Both the position numbers and the translations under genes were made by a program. From Sphaerulina vaccinii (lineage: Eukaryota > Ascomycota > Dothideomycetes > Mycosphaerellales > Mycosphaerellaceae), in the NCBI GenBank assembly GCA_022570795.1, contig JAKUDP010000023.1, positions 930,001 through 994,000 of the forward strand: a DNA stretch of 64,000 nt, written 5' to 3'. Of this stretch, positions 21,104-31,883 are shown one piece after another (within the stretch, counting starts at the first letter, position 1; each line of letters begins with the position of its first letter). The notes beneath the pieces are model-generated. The model was not told the DNA's origin. It did no database searches and worked only from the letters and a program-made list of their open reading frames with translations.

Positions 21104-24095
21104 TCAGCCCCATTTGGACAGTGCAGCATAAGGGTCACCGCCACTACCATTCGGCTGCTGTTGTTGCTGACTTCTCCGCGGATCCTGATTAGCATACCCT
21201 CCCGGCCCAGCAGGATAGCCGCTAGCCTGCATGGCGCTATAGTCTTGGTTCGGAGGAGGTCCAGGTGGCGGAGGCGGAGGCTGCCAGCCTTGCGGCATAG
21301 ACTGGTTGCCATAGTTCTGCTGTGGTTGATGTTGGCTGTACTGTGTAGTTGAAGGTTGCTGGTAGTTGTTGTATTGCTGATTCGGAGGCGGAGAGAAGTA
21401 CTGCTGATGCGCAGGAGGCGACATGGCACCATACTGATTCGGGTTGTACTGATTTGCGGACGGCTGTTGTTGTGACTGATGAATCGAAGGGTATGGCGCT
21501 GGTGACGATACGCCGCCGCCGTTCTGCTGGTATCGCGGCGTTATTGGCGGACTTGCAGCTGGATTGTAGGAAGGCTGCTGCGAGCCATAACTTTGCTGCT
21601 GGAGCGGCGGAGGCCGATGACCTGTGTTGCGCTGTTCGCCAAAGCTAGGTACCGGCGATGACGACTGGGCAGTGCTGGGACTGATGCTCATGCGCTCCAT
21701 CAGCTCTTTCATGCGTGCTTGTTCGCGTACAGGCCCGCTGCCCTTCGCTGCCTCGATGGCGCCCAATAGCTGGCCACCTTCCGACCTGCGATTCTCGACA
21801 AAGGAGTCGACATTCTTCTTCAAGCTCTCGACAGTTTCTTGCATCTCGTCGTAGAATTGCTGAGCTCGGGACAAGCCAGCTTGCAAGTCTTTGTATGCTT
21901 GGAAGACTTTCTTGTACTTGCCCAGCACGGAGTTGCGCTGCCGCGAGAAAGCTTCATACTTGTTCTGTTCGCCGCGTACTCGTTTATCCTGCAGCAAGTC
22001 GCTGTATGTGCGAGTCAGCTCCTTCATCAGCGATGATTGCTTGTGCACAGCCTGCAGGATGCGATTCTGGTGCGGTCGGAACTTCTCAAGCTCAGCCTTG
22101 AAGAGAGCGTTCTCTTGGCTCGTGATGGCTTTTTTGTTGAGCATGATCACGTTCGAGATGTCGTCGCTGTGGATCTGTCATACTTTATCAGCACTGTGCA
22201 CATCGATAGCTCATACAGCAGAAGCTTACCTTCTCCTTCAGATCTTTGAGCACTTGAGTTCGTTCTCGCTTCACGAGTTGCAATTTGTGCATCAACGACT
22301 CTACTCGCTCAATCTGCTCGGCCACGCTTTGTTGCGAATCGTCTTCGAAGTCATCGTCCAGTAGATTGCCTTCGTCCATGATGCCAGGACTGGTCACACC
22401 CTTCTTCCCAGCGCCTGCCTTGATCATAGCGCGCTGGTACAGCACATCCGCTTCGTCAGTCTCACCAGCAGACCGCATCTCATCCATATCTGACTCGTAC
22501 TGGCGAAACGCGCTAAACAGCTGTGCATCACTTGTTGTTGCCTCTTCCACAGCAGATCGGTAAGTCTTAGCATCTTGTCGTAACGTTTGTGTCAATCGAC
22601 TTGAGGGCTGCTGTGTCCACTCTGCTCCGTACTTGCTTCGCATCTTTTCGCAAACAGACTCCTCCATATCGAGCTGTTTCCCACACGTGTCTAGTGTTGA
22701 CATTATACTCTGCTTCTCGTCACGCAAGTGATCGAAGGTCGGACCAAACGGATTATGGCCTGCAAGCTCGCTGCACCAATTCCTGAACTCCTCATCGACG
22801 CTCATCGAGTCCTGATCGACTGCGCCTTTGAGGATGTTTAGACTCCCGGGTAACTTCAGGTAGTCCAGTGATGTTGCAAGTTCATCGTCTGCCGTTTCTA
22901 CTCGTTCCGCTTCTGATCGGATCACCTTGGCTTTCTCTTCGTCGTATAGACTGGCACTTTCTGTCACTGACATCGGGACAATCCTCTGGAAGATATCTGG
23001 ACCAATAATCCGTTGTATATCCTGTCCCTGGTATAGCTCGCTGACAGGAATGGCCTTTGCCGCTGGCAGCTTCGGTATGCTGGGCAAATTCGTCTCTGAA
23101 GGTACAGGCTGGTGGTAGATCATGTCATTGTCTCGGTTGTACTCGGCCAGGAGTTCTTGTATCGAGGCGAGCTGCTTCTTCGTCATGTCTGAGAGGATGG
23201 TTCCTGTTTCCGAAGCAAGATTGCTGTTCGCAGGCGCACTACTCGGAAAGCCATTTGCAAGGCGGCTAGCCTCTTTGCTTGCAGTGAGAGCAGCGTTCAG
23301 TCGCCCAATTGCCTGCCCATAACTATTGGCTTCGTAGTCCGCGACTGCCTGATAGTACTGTGCTACACTTGCGATGTGGTGCTGCTTGATCTGTACCACA
23401 AGCAACCATACCCGCTCAAAGATGGCTCGCGAGACATTGTCCTGTGTGCCTTCCACGGCTTGGGCATAGAGGTACGCTGCTTGTGCCGCGAGCTTCGCAA
23501 TCAGACCTGGCTTCTTCTTGTCCACGACCTGCTTCTCGATGAAGACTTCCTGTCCTTGTGCCAGCATAACGCTGATGAGCGTCTTCACAGTTTCCCTACT
23601 CAGATCCGTCGAAGGTGCATGCAGAAAGTTCTCGTTGATATAGGTGAACATGCCCGCGCTCGCCTGGAACGAATGGTATGCCGTCTTCAAGCCTGTATCC
23701 TCATGTCTGTTCTGATTCGCAGCATGACAGCTCAACACTGCGGAGATATTGAAGATGATGCTCGCCTTTTCAAACGCCAGACTGTACTGACTTGTAGGCT
23801 TATGTGTGAAAGCGTCGAACCAGGTAAAGCTGATCTTGATGTGGTTCTCATCAACCGGGAACCTGAGATCGAGTAATTCCAGCTGCCCATAATATCTGTA
23901 TAGTAGGTCTCTCCCCGCTGCGCTGTCTTTCCCTGCTCCTCGCATGTCCTGCCGTAGTCGATTGAGCGCGGCGCATTCATCGTTGTATCGTTCGGGGTCG
24001 TCGCCATAAGCGGATCGTATGTGTTGTTTGATCGGTATTACCCAGTCGATTTCGTTGGTCTGCTTGAGCGGACACGAGATCATAGGGACCTGCAT
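21104..24095 (-). CDS. BRO1: BRO1-domain ESCRT-associated sorting protein
   Basis: Class E vacuolar-sorting protein that binds ESCRT-III on endosomes and recruits the deubiquitinase Doa4. Exons 24095-22230 and 22174-21104 (phase 0, GTAAGC donor) give 978 aa. The start MQVPMISCPLKQTNEIDW is chosen because the BRO1 domain begins there; the frame is open to an ATG at 24194. The BRO1 domain is clear (LNRLRQDMRGAGKDSAAGRD, then DLRFPVDENHIKISFTWFDA). It continues through a helical V domain (residues about 400-750) to a Gln/Pro/Tyr-rich tail (YFSPPPNQQYNNY) ending DPYAALSKWG. That proline-rich tail separates it from the shorter PalA/Rim20 paralog. Confident call. Confidence 0.92.
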
Positions 24096-25007
24096 GGCGG
24101 CTGCAGAGAGTTGCCTCGAGAGGCCAGGTCGGATTGGTAACATGGTTGCTGTTACCTCGCGACTTCCTCGATAATCGCGGAGCCGCTGGGTCACGAGATC
24201 GGTGGTTGTTCAGGCAGGCACGCCTCGCAGTTCGAAAGTAATCAAGTTCCTCCCATCACAGGCACCCACATATAACTCACTCCAGCAATTCGAGACCTCG
24301 TTGGTATGGCCGATCGACTCTCCGCGTTCAATTGTTCGGACCTCTGCTCCGTCTTCTCGAAGTTGTATCCTGCTTGAGTCTGCTCAGCAACCACTCTCCC
24401 TTTCCTTGGATGTCAATTTGTATATGGAAGAAGTATCTAGTCAAGTTGGGCCTCGAGAGTGTGACGTTTGGCAGTCAAGTAGTCAAGTCGAGAGTGGGTC
24501 AAGCTTCAGCACTGACACTGGCCGCAGAAACGGCCGGCTACTCTCACAACCATATATCTTCACTCCTTTAGGAACACCACCACCTACGTATTTCTCATCA
24601 ATCGATATTAAAGCGATGCGCTCGAGGCTGAGTCTGCGATGATACGAGTCACGAGTGCAAGAACATAACCAGTCGAAAGGACGAAGCACATCTTTCTCTA
24701 CCATTCTAAGCGCCGAGTCGCTGAGTCCGCGCCTATTGACCCGCGGGAGGCGCCCACCATCTGCAGGATGAACAGAAGTATCACTGTTTTGATATGGAAG
24801 ACATCGATGGAAACTTGGAGATCGTTGTTTGACACTTTCAACTACATATATTGGGCGCTAATAGTCACAACTTGAGTCGAGATCCGATTGAGACAACGAC
24901 GAACGCTACTGTACACTTCTGTCTATGCTTCTCACAGCCGCACCCGCTATGCAATGTACAAGTCCTTCTAGCACGCCTTCTATACAATTGGGACATCGTC
25001 AATCTTC
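24096..25007. other. Intergenic, no gene seen
   Basis: Between the BRO1 start and the MDJ1 stop. Short frames only. Confidence 0.4.
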
Positions 25008-26726
25008 TCACGATCCAGATCCAGAAGCCTTCTTCTTCGGCTCCTCGTCTTCCTTGGTCTTCTCACCTCCAGACTGAGGCTTTTCCAGATCGTCATGCTG
25101 GCCAGAAATCTTATGCCAGAAGTTCTTTAGCACGCCTTCATCTTTGTGACTGTCCGCTTTGGTCTCCGTCGATGAGCTCGGAGCCGCTTTCTTCGACGTG
25201 TCTTGATTCATGTTATTCAGATTCATGATTCTCTTCGCAGTCTTATCACCCATCTCGTCTGCCAGCATCTCAAGAATCGTCCTTTGGTTCACAGACAAGT
25301 ACTTAGGCATTTGTACCTTGAACTCCACCCGCAGATCACCCTTGGCGTCCCGCCGTGAGTTGAGCTTCTTCATGCCCATGCCTCCCATAGTGATTTTGTC
25401 GCCGGTGCCGGTGCCGGTCGCTACCTTGACTTTGACATCACCGTCCAATGTCGGAATGGTGATCTCGCCTCCAAGCACAGCGGTTGTCAAAGGTATACTG
25501 GCTGTGTATAGGACATCGGATCCAGCACGTTGGAACTTCGAATCAGGCGCCACCCGGATGAAGACGTAAAGATCGCCCTTCTCTGTCCTGGCATTGGGGT
25601 TTGCGGCTTGTCCAGTGGCTGGATGGTCGCCTTCGCCCATCACTCGTAATCGCATGCCATCTTCAACGCCTCCTGGGATATCCACAGTGACAGTCCTCCT
25701 TTCTCTTGTAGCTCCGTTTCCTCTGCAAGTTCCACATTCGCTTCCTTTCGGCACTTGCTGTCCAGTGCCTCCACAGGTTCCACATGTACTAGCCATTTGA
25801 AAGCCACCCTGCATGAAATGTACTCTTTGTCCAGTGCCATCACAAGACTTACAAGCACTCCGACTTACACCCTTCTTCATGCCCGATCCAGAACAAGTCT
25901 TACACTTCACCAGAGGCGTTATGACAATTTCTTTTTGTACACCCTTTGCAGCGTCCATGAAAGATATGTTCGTCTGCACCTCAATGCTTTCTCCCTGAAG
26001 GACCTCCTCTTGAAACGGCGTACCCCTACCTCTCCCTCTCCTTGCTCCTCCGCCACCAAACGCAGAGAACAGATCCTCAAAGTTGAATTCTGCTCCGAAG
26101 CCTCCTTGTGCGCCTCCGGCACCACCTCCGAAGCCTGCGAAAGGATTGCCTCCACCACCAAATGGATTCCCGCCCATGCCACCTGGACCAGCTCCTGAGA
26201 AGCCAGGGTCGCCGCCTGTGTTGCCATTGGCATCGAAAGCTGCACTGCCATATTGATCATACATTCCCTTCTTCTTTTCATCGCTCAAGATGTCATAAGC
26301 AGACTGCGCTTCTGCGAATTTCTCCTTCGCTTTCGGATCTTTGTTGGTATCCGGATGGTACTTCTTTGCGAGACCATAATAGGCCTTCTTGATCTCGCTT
26401 GAAGTCGCGGATTTGCCGACACCGAGAGCATTGTAGGGATCCTTGATCGCATGTGTGGGAGAGGAGTGGAAAGCGCGCGTTCGTATCCGTTCATGACTTG
26501 AGCGTTTATAGCATTGTGTTCGTGGACGGTTATGTTGTGATGATGTGGTCGTGAAAGTTCGTTGATGAGGACATTTTTGGCGATCGTGATTGTAGCGATT
26601 CGTAGGAGGGCGCGTTGCTAGGAGTCGGAGAGGCGTTGTTGCCTTGGGCAATAGCGCTGGGGATGAGAGGCTCATTGGGAAAGAATGTCTATGGGTAATG
26701 GAGATGGAAGTGATCGTGGTCAGCAA
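25008..26726 (-). CDS. MDJ1: Mitochondrial DnaJ chaperone Mdj1
   Basis: Type I J-protein of the mitochondrial matrix, stimulating Ssc1 (mtHsp70) for folding of imported proteins. Intronless frame of 572 aa; an internal ATG (MSLSSPALLPKATTPLRLLA) at 26675 is an equally likely start. The first 90 residues are rich in Arg, Ser and Thr and lack acidic residues, a matrix presequence ending near RAFHSSPTHA. Then come the J domain with the HPD triad (AKKYHPDTNKD), a Gly/Phe-rich linker, and four CxxCxGxG zinc motifs (CKTCSGSG, CKSCDGTG, CGTCGGTG, CGTCRGNG). The substrate-binding C-terminal domains follow, with a charged lysine-rich tail that is longer than in yeast. Confident. Confidence 0.95.
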   Translation of the reverse strand: MLTTITSISITHRHSFPMSLSSPALLPKATTPLRLLATRPPTNRYNHDRQKCPHQRTFTTTSSQHNRPRTQCYKRSSHERIRTRAFHSSPTHAIKDPYNALGVGKSATSSEIKKAYYGLAKKYHPDTNKDPKAKEKFAEAQSAYDILSDEKKKGMYDQYGSAAFDANGNTGGDPGFSGAGPGGMGGNPFGGGGNPFAGFGGGAGGAQGGFGAEFNFEDLFSAFGGGGARRGRGRGTPFQEEVLQGESIEVQTNISFMDAAKGVQKEIVITPLVKCKTCSGSGMKKGVSRSACKSCDGTGQRVHFMQGGFQMASTCGTCGGTGQQVPKGSECGTCRGNGATRERRTVTVDIPGGVEDGMRLRVMGEGDHPATGQAANPNARTEKGDLYVFIRVAPDSKFQRAGSDVLYTASIPLTTAVLGGEITIPTLDGDVKVKVATGTGTGDKITMGGMGMKKLNSRRDAKGDLRVEFKVQMPKYLSVNQRTILEMLADEMGDKTAKRIMNLNNMNQDTSKKAAPSSSTETKADSHKDEGVLKNFWHKISGQHDDLEKPQSGGEKTKEDEEPKKKASGSGS

Positions 26727-26866
26727 TATTAAAACATTTCGGCAGTGACGACGGGGACGGGGACGCTAATCCGCTTTGGTAAGTAGAAAGTGAAGGGAGC
26801 GAACATTCGAGACAACCTTCCACCTATATTCCCTCATACCACTACTGTATCAATCCCTACAGTACA

Positions 26867-27950
26867 TCAATCATACCATCTCTGCCCACAGGTACTCGCC
26901 ATCGCGATTAGTCTCTCTCGTTCCTTCTCCCGCTCACCCACAGGAAATGTATCGAACATGAGCGACATCACGAGAGTTGCAAAGCAGTACAAAGCAGCGA
27001 ACACAGCATTGAGCCCAACGATAAAAAGAGCAAAGTTGTCCTTCACGCTCGGCACATGTGGCAGTAATAAAACTGCAAATAAGTATGAGAAGAGTATAAG
27101 AAGAGTATAATGGCACGATGCCGATTCCCTTGGAGGTGACCGGCTCTGGTGACGTGTCCAGGGAGGCCTGATATCCAACACCAGGCGACCTCGGCGGCAT
27201 ATGATATGTGGTTGGCAATCAGTCCACCTAGTAGAACCAGCAGAGCGACTGGTATGACCACCAGGACTTCAGCGATGAAGTAGAGAACTCCACCTTCGGA
27301 AGATGGCCATGTCAGTAGGATAGGTGAGAGATGACTGGGTTGCAACGCTGCAGTGATTGCGAAGAGAGACGGCAGCACGAAGAATCCAAAGCCACTCGAC
27401 GGGGTACGACTCCCTAACCATATGATGGCAACCAGACACAGATGGAAGAGCGTGTATATTGCCAAACACTGTGCTATGATCACAGAGAAAGACGTACTGG
27501 ATTCGGATTTCCCTAACAATACTGGATGAGACAGACACTAATAAATGCCGAACGGGTATGATGCATACCTGCGAGATTCGCCCCAAGCGCAATGATATAG
27601 AGCACCATCGCAAACACTTGGTGTAAGGTATATTCATCTTCAGAGTAAGGAAAGCTAGGAGTGTAGTCCCATGGCCAGCCCCAAGCATCTTTTCTCTCAG
27701 GATCTCGCCACTCCAGTGTGAAAGTGTAGCCTCGGATTGAGTACCATGCTGCATGAGTCTGGAGTGTTACCCAGTATATGACTAAGCAGCTATAGTAGGC
27801 TAGAATGAAGGAGCCGACATAGTGAAGGAAATATAGGATCGAGCATGTCCAGTTGTTTCCAGGCGTGTAATTGTCAGCGAGATATTGTGTAAGTTGCGTG
27901 GTGACTACTGTCGTGGAGCAGCCGAGTTTGAAGTTGGTGAGCATGCCCAT
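26867..27950 (-). CDS. Polytopic membrane protein, unknown family
   Basis: Not recognised. Exon A (27950-27569) joins exon B (27512 downward) by a GTATGC...TTAG intron. It encodes LHYVGSFILAYYSCLVIYWV, an acidic loop, VFAMVLYIIALGANLAG, then VIIAQCLAIYTLFHLCLVAI and further helices. A last exon, probably starting after TTTGCAG near 27076, encodes LLLPHVPSVKDNF and a final helix (LFIVGLNAVFAALYCFATLV). The donor for that junction is uncertain (T|GTTGGA and G|GTCACC both keep frame). The 5' end is also unsure: the frame is open upstream of 27950 for about 18 codons, so a first exon may be missing. It shows six or so helices and looks like an orphan fungal membrane protein. Confidence 0.55.
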
Positions 27951-28506
27951 GACTATGGAGCGGAGTGTAACATCAAGATACGCGCTCGTTGGGCAGTGTT
28001 CAGCTCATGTACGATCCGTATCGAGGCGGTGGCGGTGCTCTTGGCTGCAGAAGCGCCATCATTTCCAGGAAGCAGAATAGTTTCAGGGCACCTACTGGCT
28101 AGGTGACTGTATCGGCCTCGATAATGTGAGCCTTCAAGATATAAAGGCAGCATGGACGAGATTGCCTGTCTGACAGCAAAGCGAAAATGACGGCACACTA
28201 GATTTGGCTAGCGCCAAGCTCCGGAAGTGAAGAGATACACAAAACACAAAACATAAAGAACATGAGCTACTATAGGGAGACACACGACATCCATACGGAA
28301 AGCCTCGTGTATCTCTAAGTGCTCCATCATTCTGCCGTAGTAAAGTCCACCTTGACAAGCAAAAGGTCTTGACAATCGCTCGATAGCACCTCGCATATGA
28401 GTTGCAAGTCTAGGCCCAAGTTCTATGTTTAAATTCTAGCACTTTTCCACGCAACCATACGGCCAAAGAAAACAGCAAAAGAAACAACACGATGAATCCT
28501 GTGTCG
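27951..28506. other. Intergenic between membrane gene and tRNA-Gly
   Basis: May hold a missing first exon of the membrane-protein gene. Downstream of the tRNA on its own strand, a TTTT Pol III terminator lies at 28480-28477, 27 nt past the tRNA 3' end. Confidence 0.4.
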
Positions 28507-28653
28507 TGCACTAGCCGGGATTCGAACTCGGGTCTCCGCCTGAATCACAGTATGGAACCATGGGAAGGCGAAATGCTAACCTGGTGAATGGTCAGTGCCT
28601 GGTTCGGGGTCAGATCTGGTTGGATGGCTGGCTTACCACTACACTACTAGTGC
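28507..28653 (-). tRNA. tRNA-Gly(CCC) with anticodon intron and D-loop insert
   Basis: Acceptor strands GCACTAG (28653-28647) and CTAGTGC (28514-28508) pair perfectly; the discriminator A is 28507. Box A TAGTGTAGTGG and box B GAGTTCGAATC are present. The anticodon stem TCGCC/GGCGG pairs with one wobble, the loop is TT-CCC-A...A, and a 19-nt intron sits after position 37 (28560-28542), the normal place. The T-stem has one A-C mismatch. The abnormal part is a 56-nt insert in the D-loop (28636-28581). Without both inserts the length is 72 nt and the D-loop reads AGTGGTTA. Identity as Gly(CCC) rests on the anticodon and on similarity to eukaryotic tRNA-Gly. Whether it is functional depends on removal of the D-loop insert. 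Confidence 0.7.
28581..28636 (-). other. Spliceosomal-type intron inside tRNA-Gly D-loop
   Basis: It starts GTAAGC, contains CACTGACC (CTGAC branch point ending about 10 nt before the acceptor) and ends CACCAG. Excision joins AGTG to GTTAGCAT, the expected D-loop. It contains no TTTT, so Pol III would not stop inside. Its first G supplies the second G of box A, leaving the promoter intact. Splicing is inferred. Confidence 0.6.
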
Positions 28654-29595
28654 GTCGATGACTAAGCATTTCTGCTTATCGCTTATGGTGTGTAATACTA
28701 GGGGGCCCGAGGAAGTGAAGTGGAAATCCAGGCGACAACTTTCTGCCTGCTCCCAACTTACGCCACTCTCTCACAGGTATAGCACGAGCACGTTGAACAC
28801 CGCCGGGTCGTTGCCAATCTCTTCTTCAGCGTTGCTATTCTCTCCATTGAAGACCCGTAGACAATATATCGTATGGAGTTGTACCAACATCTAGGCTAAA
28901 CTATTAACCCTACAGCATGAACCTCCTCCTTGCAACGAGTTTTCGCCAAGCACGCTCCTGTGCCAGCGCCGGAAGATGGTACGCTTCTCCTTTCCACATC
29001 TCATGCTTCCTGTACCCAGAGTCTCCCCAAAGTATCATTTCCTCAATGATCATCAGATCTCAATGACCCAGTCAGTAAGTCGTTCATCTAACTAACGCTC
29101 GACCTTTGACGGCCTTGCCTTCACTCTGGGGAATGCTATCCTCTTCTGCAGTGGTTATGTCCGATGGCTCAATTAGAGGCAGAATTCTCCAAGGCTCGAA
29201 GTAATCGGAGGTCGCCGCCACGCACTGTCTCTGCTCTTAGCTGCATGGACTGCGATAAGAATCAGACAGAGTTCAAGTATGTAACTTGACACTACCGTCC
29301 TATCTCTGTTCGCATCTCATAATCTCAAGCGACGCAGCTCTGCTTTGAGAAGGTTAGAACATGCCCGGACATGAAGATGCGGCAACGTCCATTGTCCACA
29401 GCCCAGCCCTCCTTTTCTGCAGTGGGTACGTCCATCGGCTCGATGGGCTACGGAGTACTCTCCTCTTCTTCCAGCTTGTCAAAGTTTTTCCCGTGTGAGA
29501 GCCTGTCGTCTCGCTGCCTTAGCCTCCTATGACTTGTTCATCATATCAATGTATTCCTGTGTGAGAGCCTCTGGCCCCTTCGCTTTCTTGTCCTC
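28654..29595. other. Intergenic with degenerate direct repeats
   Basis: No gene. Two copies of an element around TTCTGCAGTGG...TATGTCC...GGCTCRAT lie near 29138-29175 and 29415-29452, and a 69-bp repeat of the SAP30 3' end lies at about 29494-29610. The area looks locally duplicated and decayed. Confidence 0.45.
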
Positions 29596-30268
29596 CTATG
29601 ACTTCTTAGCGGCCGCCGGTGTCGATTTCTGTTTGAACGCTTTGTCTATCATTGACGTCAGCACTACTTCGTATAACATAGTATATATCCACTCCTCTGG
29701 TCAAGCTCAGAGTGAGCGGAAGCATGGAAGCATCAGGACTTGTCTACCTTTGTTCTTGATTGCATACTGCATCTCAGCGACAACGGTCGTCTCGTTCACT
29801 GCAGCAGCATTGAAGTGTTTCCGTACTTGTGCTCGCAGCTTGACCTCTGATTGACGTTGCTGGTGCCTTGCACGTCTCATGGTCGGCGAGTGCCGTGCGA
29901 TGCCACCTCCTGTGAGGATGGCTTCGTTGCGAGGAGTCGAGAATGAGGCAGGCGTGTCCAGGTTGTGCGCCACTCGGTATCGTTCGAGATCGGCACGAGA
30001 CATCGAATCCCACTGCATCTGAATGTATCTGGTCAGCCAGTCTATGGAGTTGTGCTGTAGTTCAATTACGACTCACTCCTGCTCCCTGTTGCGGCGGTGG
30101 TCCGGTGTCGTCGCTGATCTTAGGCAGATCTCCGAGTCTCATCGCACCATTCGGCTGTGCTGCTTGACCTTTCTGCTTACTAGCACGCGCGTGGGCTGCT
30201 GCTATCACCTGTCGCTCTTTGAGGGTCAAACTATCGGCTTTCGCGTCCTGAGCTGCTTTCGGCGGCAT
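29596..30268 (-). CDS. SAP30-like Sin3-binding protein
   Basis: Probable subunit of a Sin3/Rpd3 histone-deacetylase complex in the nucleus. Exons 30268-30077, 30018-29748 and 29645-29596 sum to 171 codons (170 aa). The N-terminal 60 residues are Ala/Lys/Gln-rich and disordered. The second exon carries the Sin3-binding SAP30 pattern: WDSMSRADLERYRVAHNLDT, then RHSPTMRRAR and LRAQVRKHFNAAAVNETTVV, finishing with the conserved AxKNKDKAF across the last intron. The last exon is only 50 nt (DKAFKQKSTPAAAKKS). Downstream of the TAG stop, the same frame continues with an in-frame 69-bp duplication of the 3' end. Family assignment is by motif order from memory and is fairly strong. Confidence 0.75.
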
Positions 30269-31883
30269 CGCGGATTGCTATTGGTGGTGATGTTGTTATG
30301 TCGGTATGCTGTGTGTGTCGTGCAGTCTAAAGAAGCAGCTGTATATCATGGCTGATATGAAGTGCAGAAGATTGCTACATGTGCTCTGTATTGATCAATG
30401 GAAGCTTGCACATGGTCGAGGAGACGCGCCAGCAATTCTCGAGGAAGCTGCAAGGCTCAGATGACGTCAGCTTGCTCCTTCCATTCTCACGTCTCCAACT
30501 TCACGCGTTTCCAACTTCACGAGTCTCCATCTTCCATCAATTGACCTCTTAATCTTTGGGATCCTACGTAGGCGGTGTCATCTCCATCTACAGAAGACCC
30601 TTAGCTCCACCGCACGAACGAAACAGGCAGTGTGCCTCCAATGAAGGCTATACGGCAGAATTAGATCTTCATGGAGGGTGCTCCATATACGTGCAGCAAA
30701 ATCAGACGCAGAATACGAACCTTGCGAGCTCACCTTGTAACTGAATACCGTTCTATGAATCAGACGCCTGAACCTGTGGAACGAAAGCGTAGTATACCAG
30801 GCGCTGTGCATGGAGACAGTCGATATGCTTGCAGCACTTGCGACCAATCGAATATGTTAGACGTGAGAGACGAAACCGGCGTGCTGATAAGAAATGCTGA
30901 GATCGATATTCTAGGACTGTCCGAGTGCAACCGATGCAATTCACGAAATTGTGAACAAGATTCCTTCCAGAGTCGAGATTATGATGATTCGCATAGCGAC
31001 CTTTCAAGAAGTACAATTGCCCACGAGCGCTAGTCCAAAATACTGCGCAGTATCGAAACCGAACATGATGTCCCAAGTCTAGCTTCAAGAGTACCGCCCG
31101 ATCCGAGTTCAAACATGCGCTTTTAAGCTTCCTCCCCTGGTTACAGTCCCATCTTGACTGCTTCCGGCGGCAGCATTGCAAGGTCAATTTCTAAAGCCCT
31201 GCCTCAGCGTCATGACAGGCGTCGTCCGTATCGTGTGGTGGATTGTTGTCAACAGAGAAAGCTCCCATTTGAGCTTCACTTCGGTGCTTCGGCCGAACTT
31301 CAGCTGCAGGCTCACGGTCGTGGAAAATACATGTTCGGTTCGAGTGGCCGTAGGTGAGCAGATATGCAGCCTCAAAGCGCTCGGAGGTCGTGGAATGTGG
31401 ATTCCTGGGTCTCAGTGCGGTACTCGTTGCTGTGCTCTTGTCGTCGTTGTCAGTGAAGCTTGCTGACGGTTGTAGCTTCCTGATTTCAGCAAGTCCCTTC
31501 GTTCGCGGTCGTGCCAGCGTAAAAGCGACTCTGCTCACTCACACATCGTCGAACACTGCTCACATCCGACTCATCAACCCGCGCGAGCGCCCAGCAGCAC
31601 TGGGCATACACTTCACTTCACTTCACTTCACTTCGTGGCTGGAGTGACTCTGAGAGAGGGTGAACAATTCCTGAGGTTTCCAAGTGTTTCACTTCCGGGG
31701 CCCGCTTCAAGTTCTGCAGTCCCCTGCCCAACTATAAAAGGCCCACCCGTCATCTGCAACCGACACTTCTTCCATCCACACCAACATCCCTCACGACCTC
31801 ATCCGATACTACTTACATTGCTTCAGCAACCTAGTCTTCCATCGAACTAGCCCTCTGCCTCGCCTGGCAATCTCGTTCGCAGG
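30269..31883. other. Intergenic, about 1.6 kb
   Basis: Short Cys-containing frames at 30671-31033 (plus) are not convincing as genes. A threefold degenerate TCCAACTTCACG-like repeat lies near 30488-30535, and a (CTTCA)n run lies at about 31610-31634. The right end is the promoter and 5' leader of the large downstream gene. Confidence 0.4.
31733..31740 (+). promoter_or_regulatory. TATA box
   Basis: TATAAAAG, about 150 bp upstream of the ATG at 31884, followed by a CT/CA-rich leader. A textbook TATA element in a genome where most promoters lack one; it suggests regulated expression of the downstream gene. Confidence 0.5.

Noticed and set aside
30671..31033. 120-codon plus-strand frame with several CxxC pairs
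   Set aside because: The opposite strand is equally open, the composition is not protein-like overall and no family pattern emerges.
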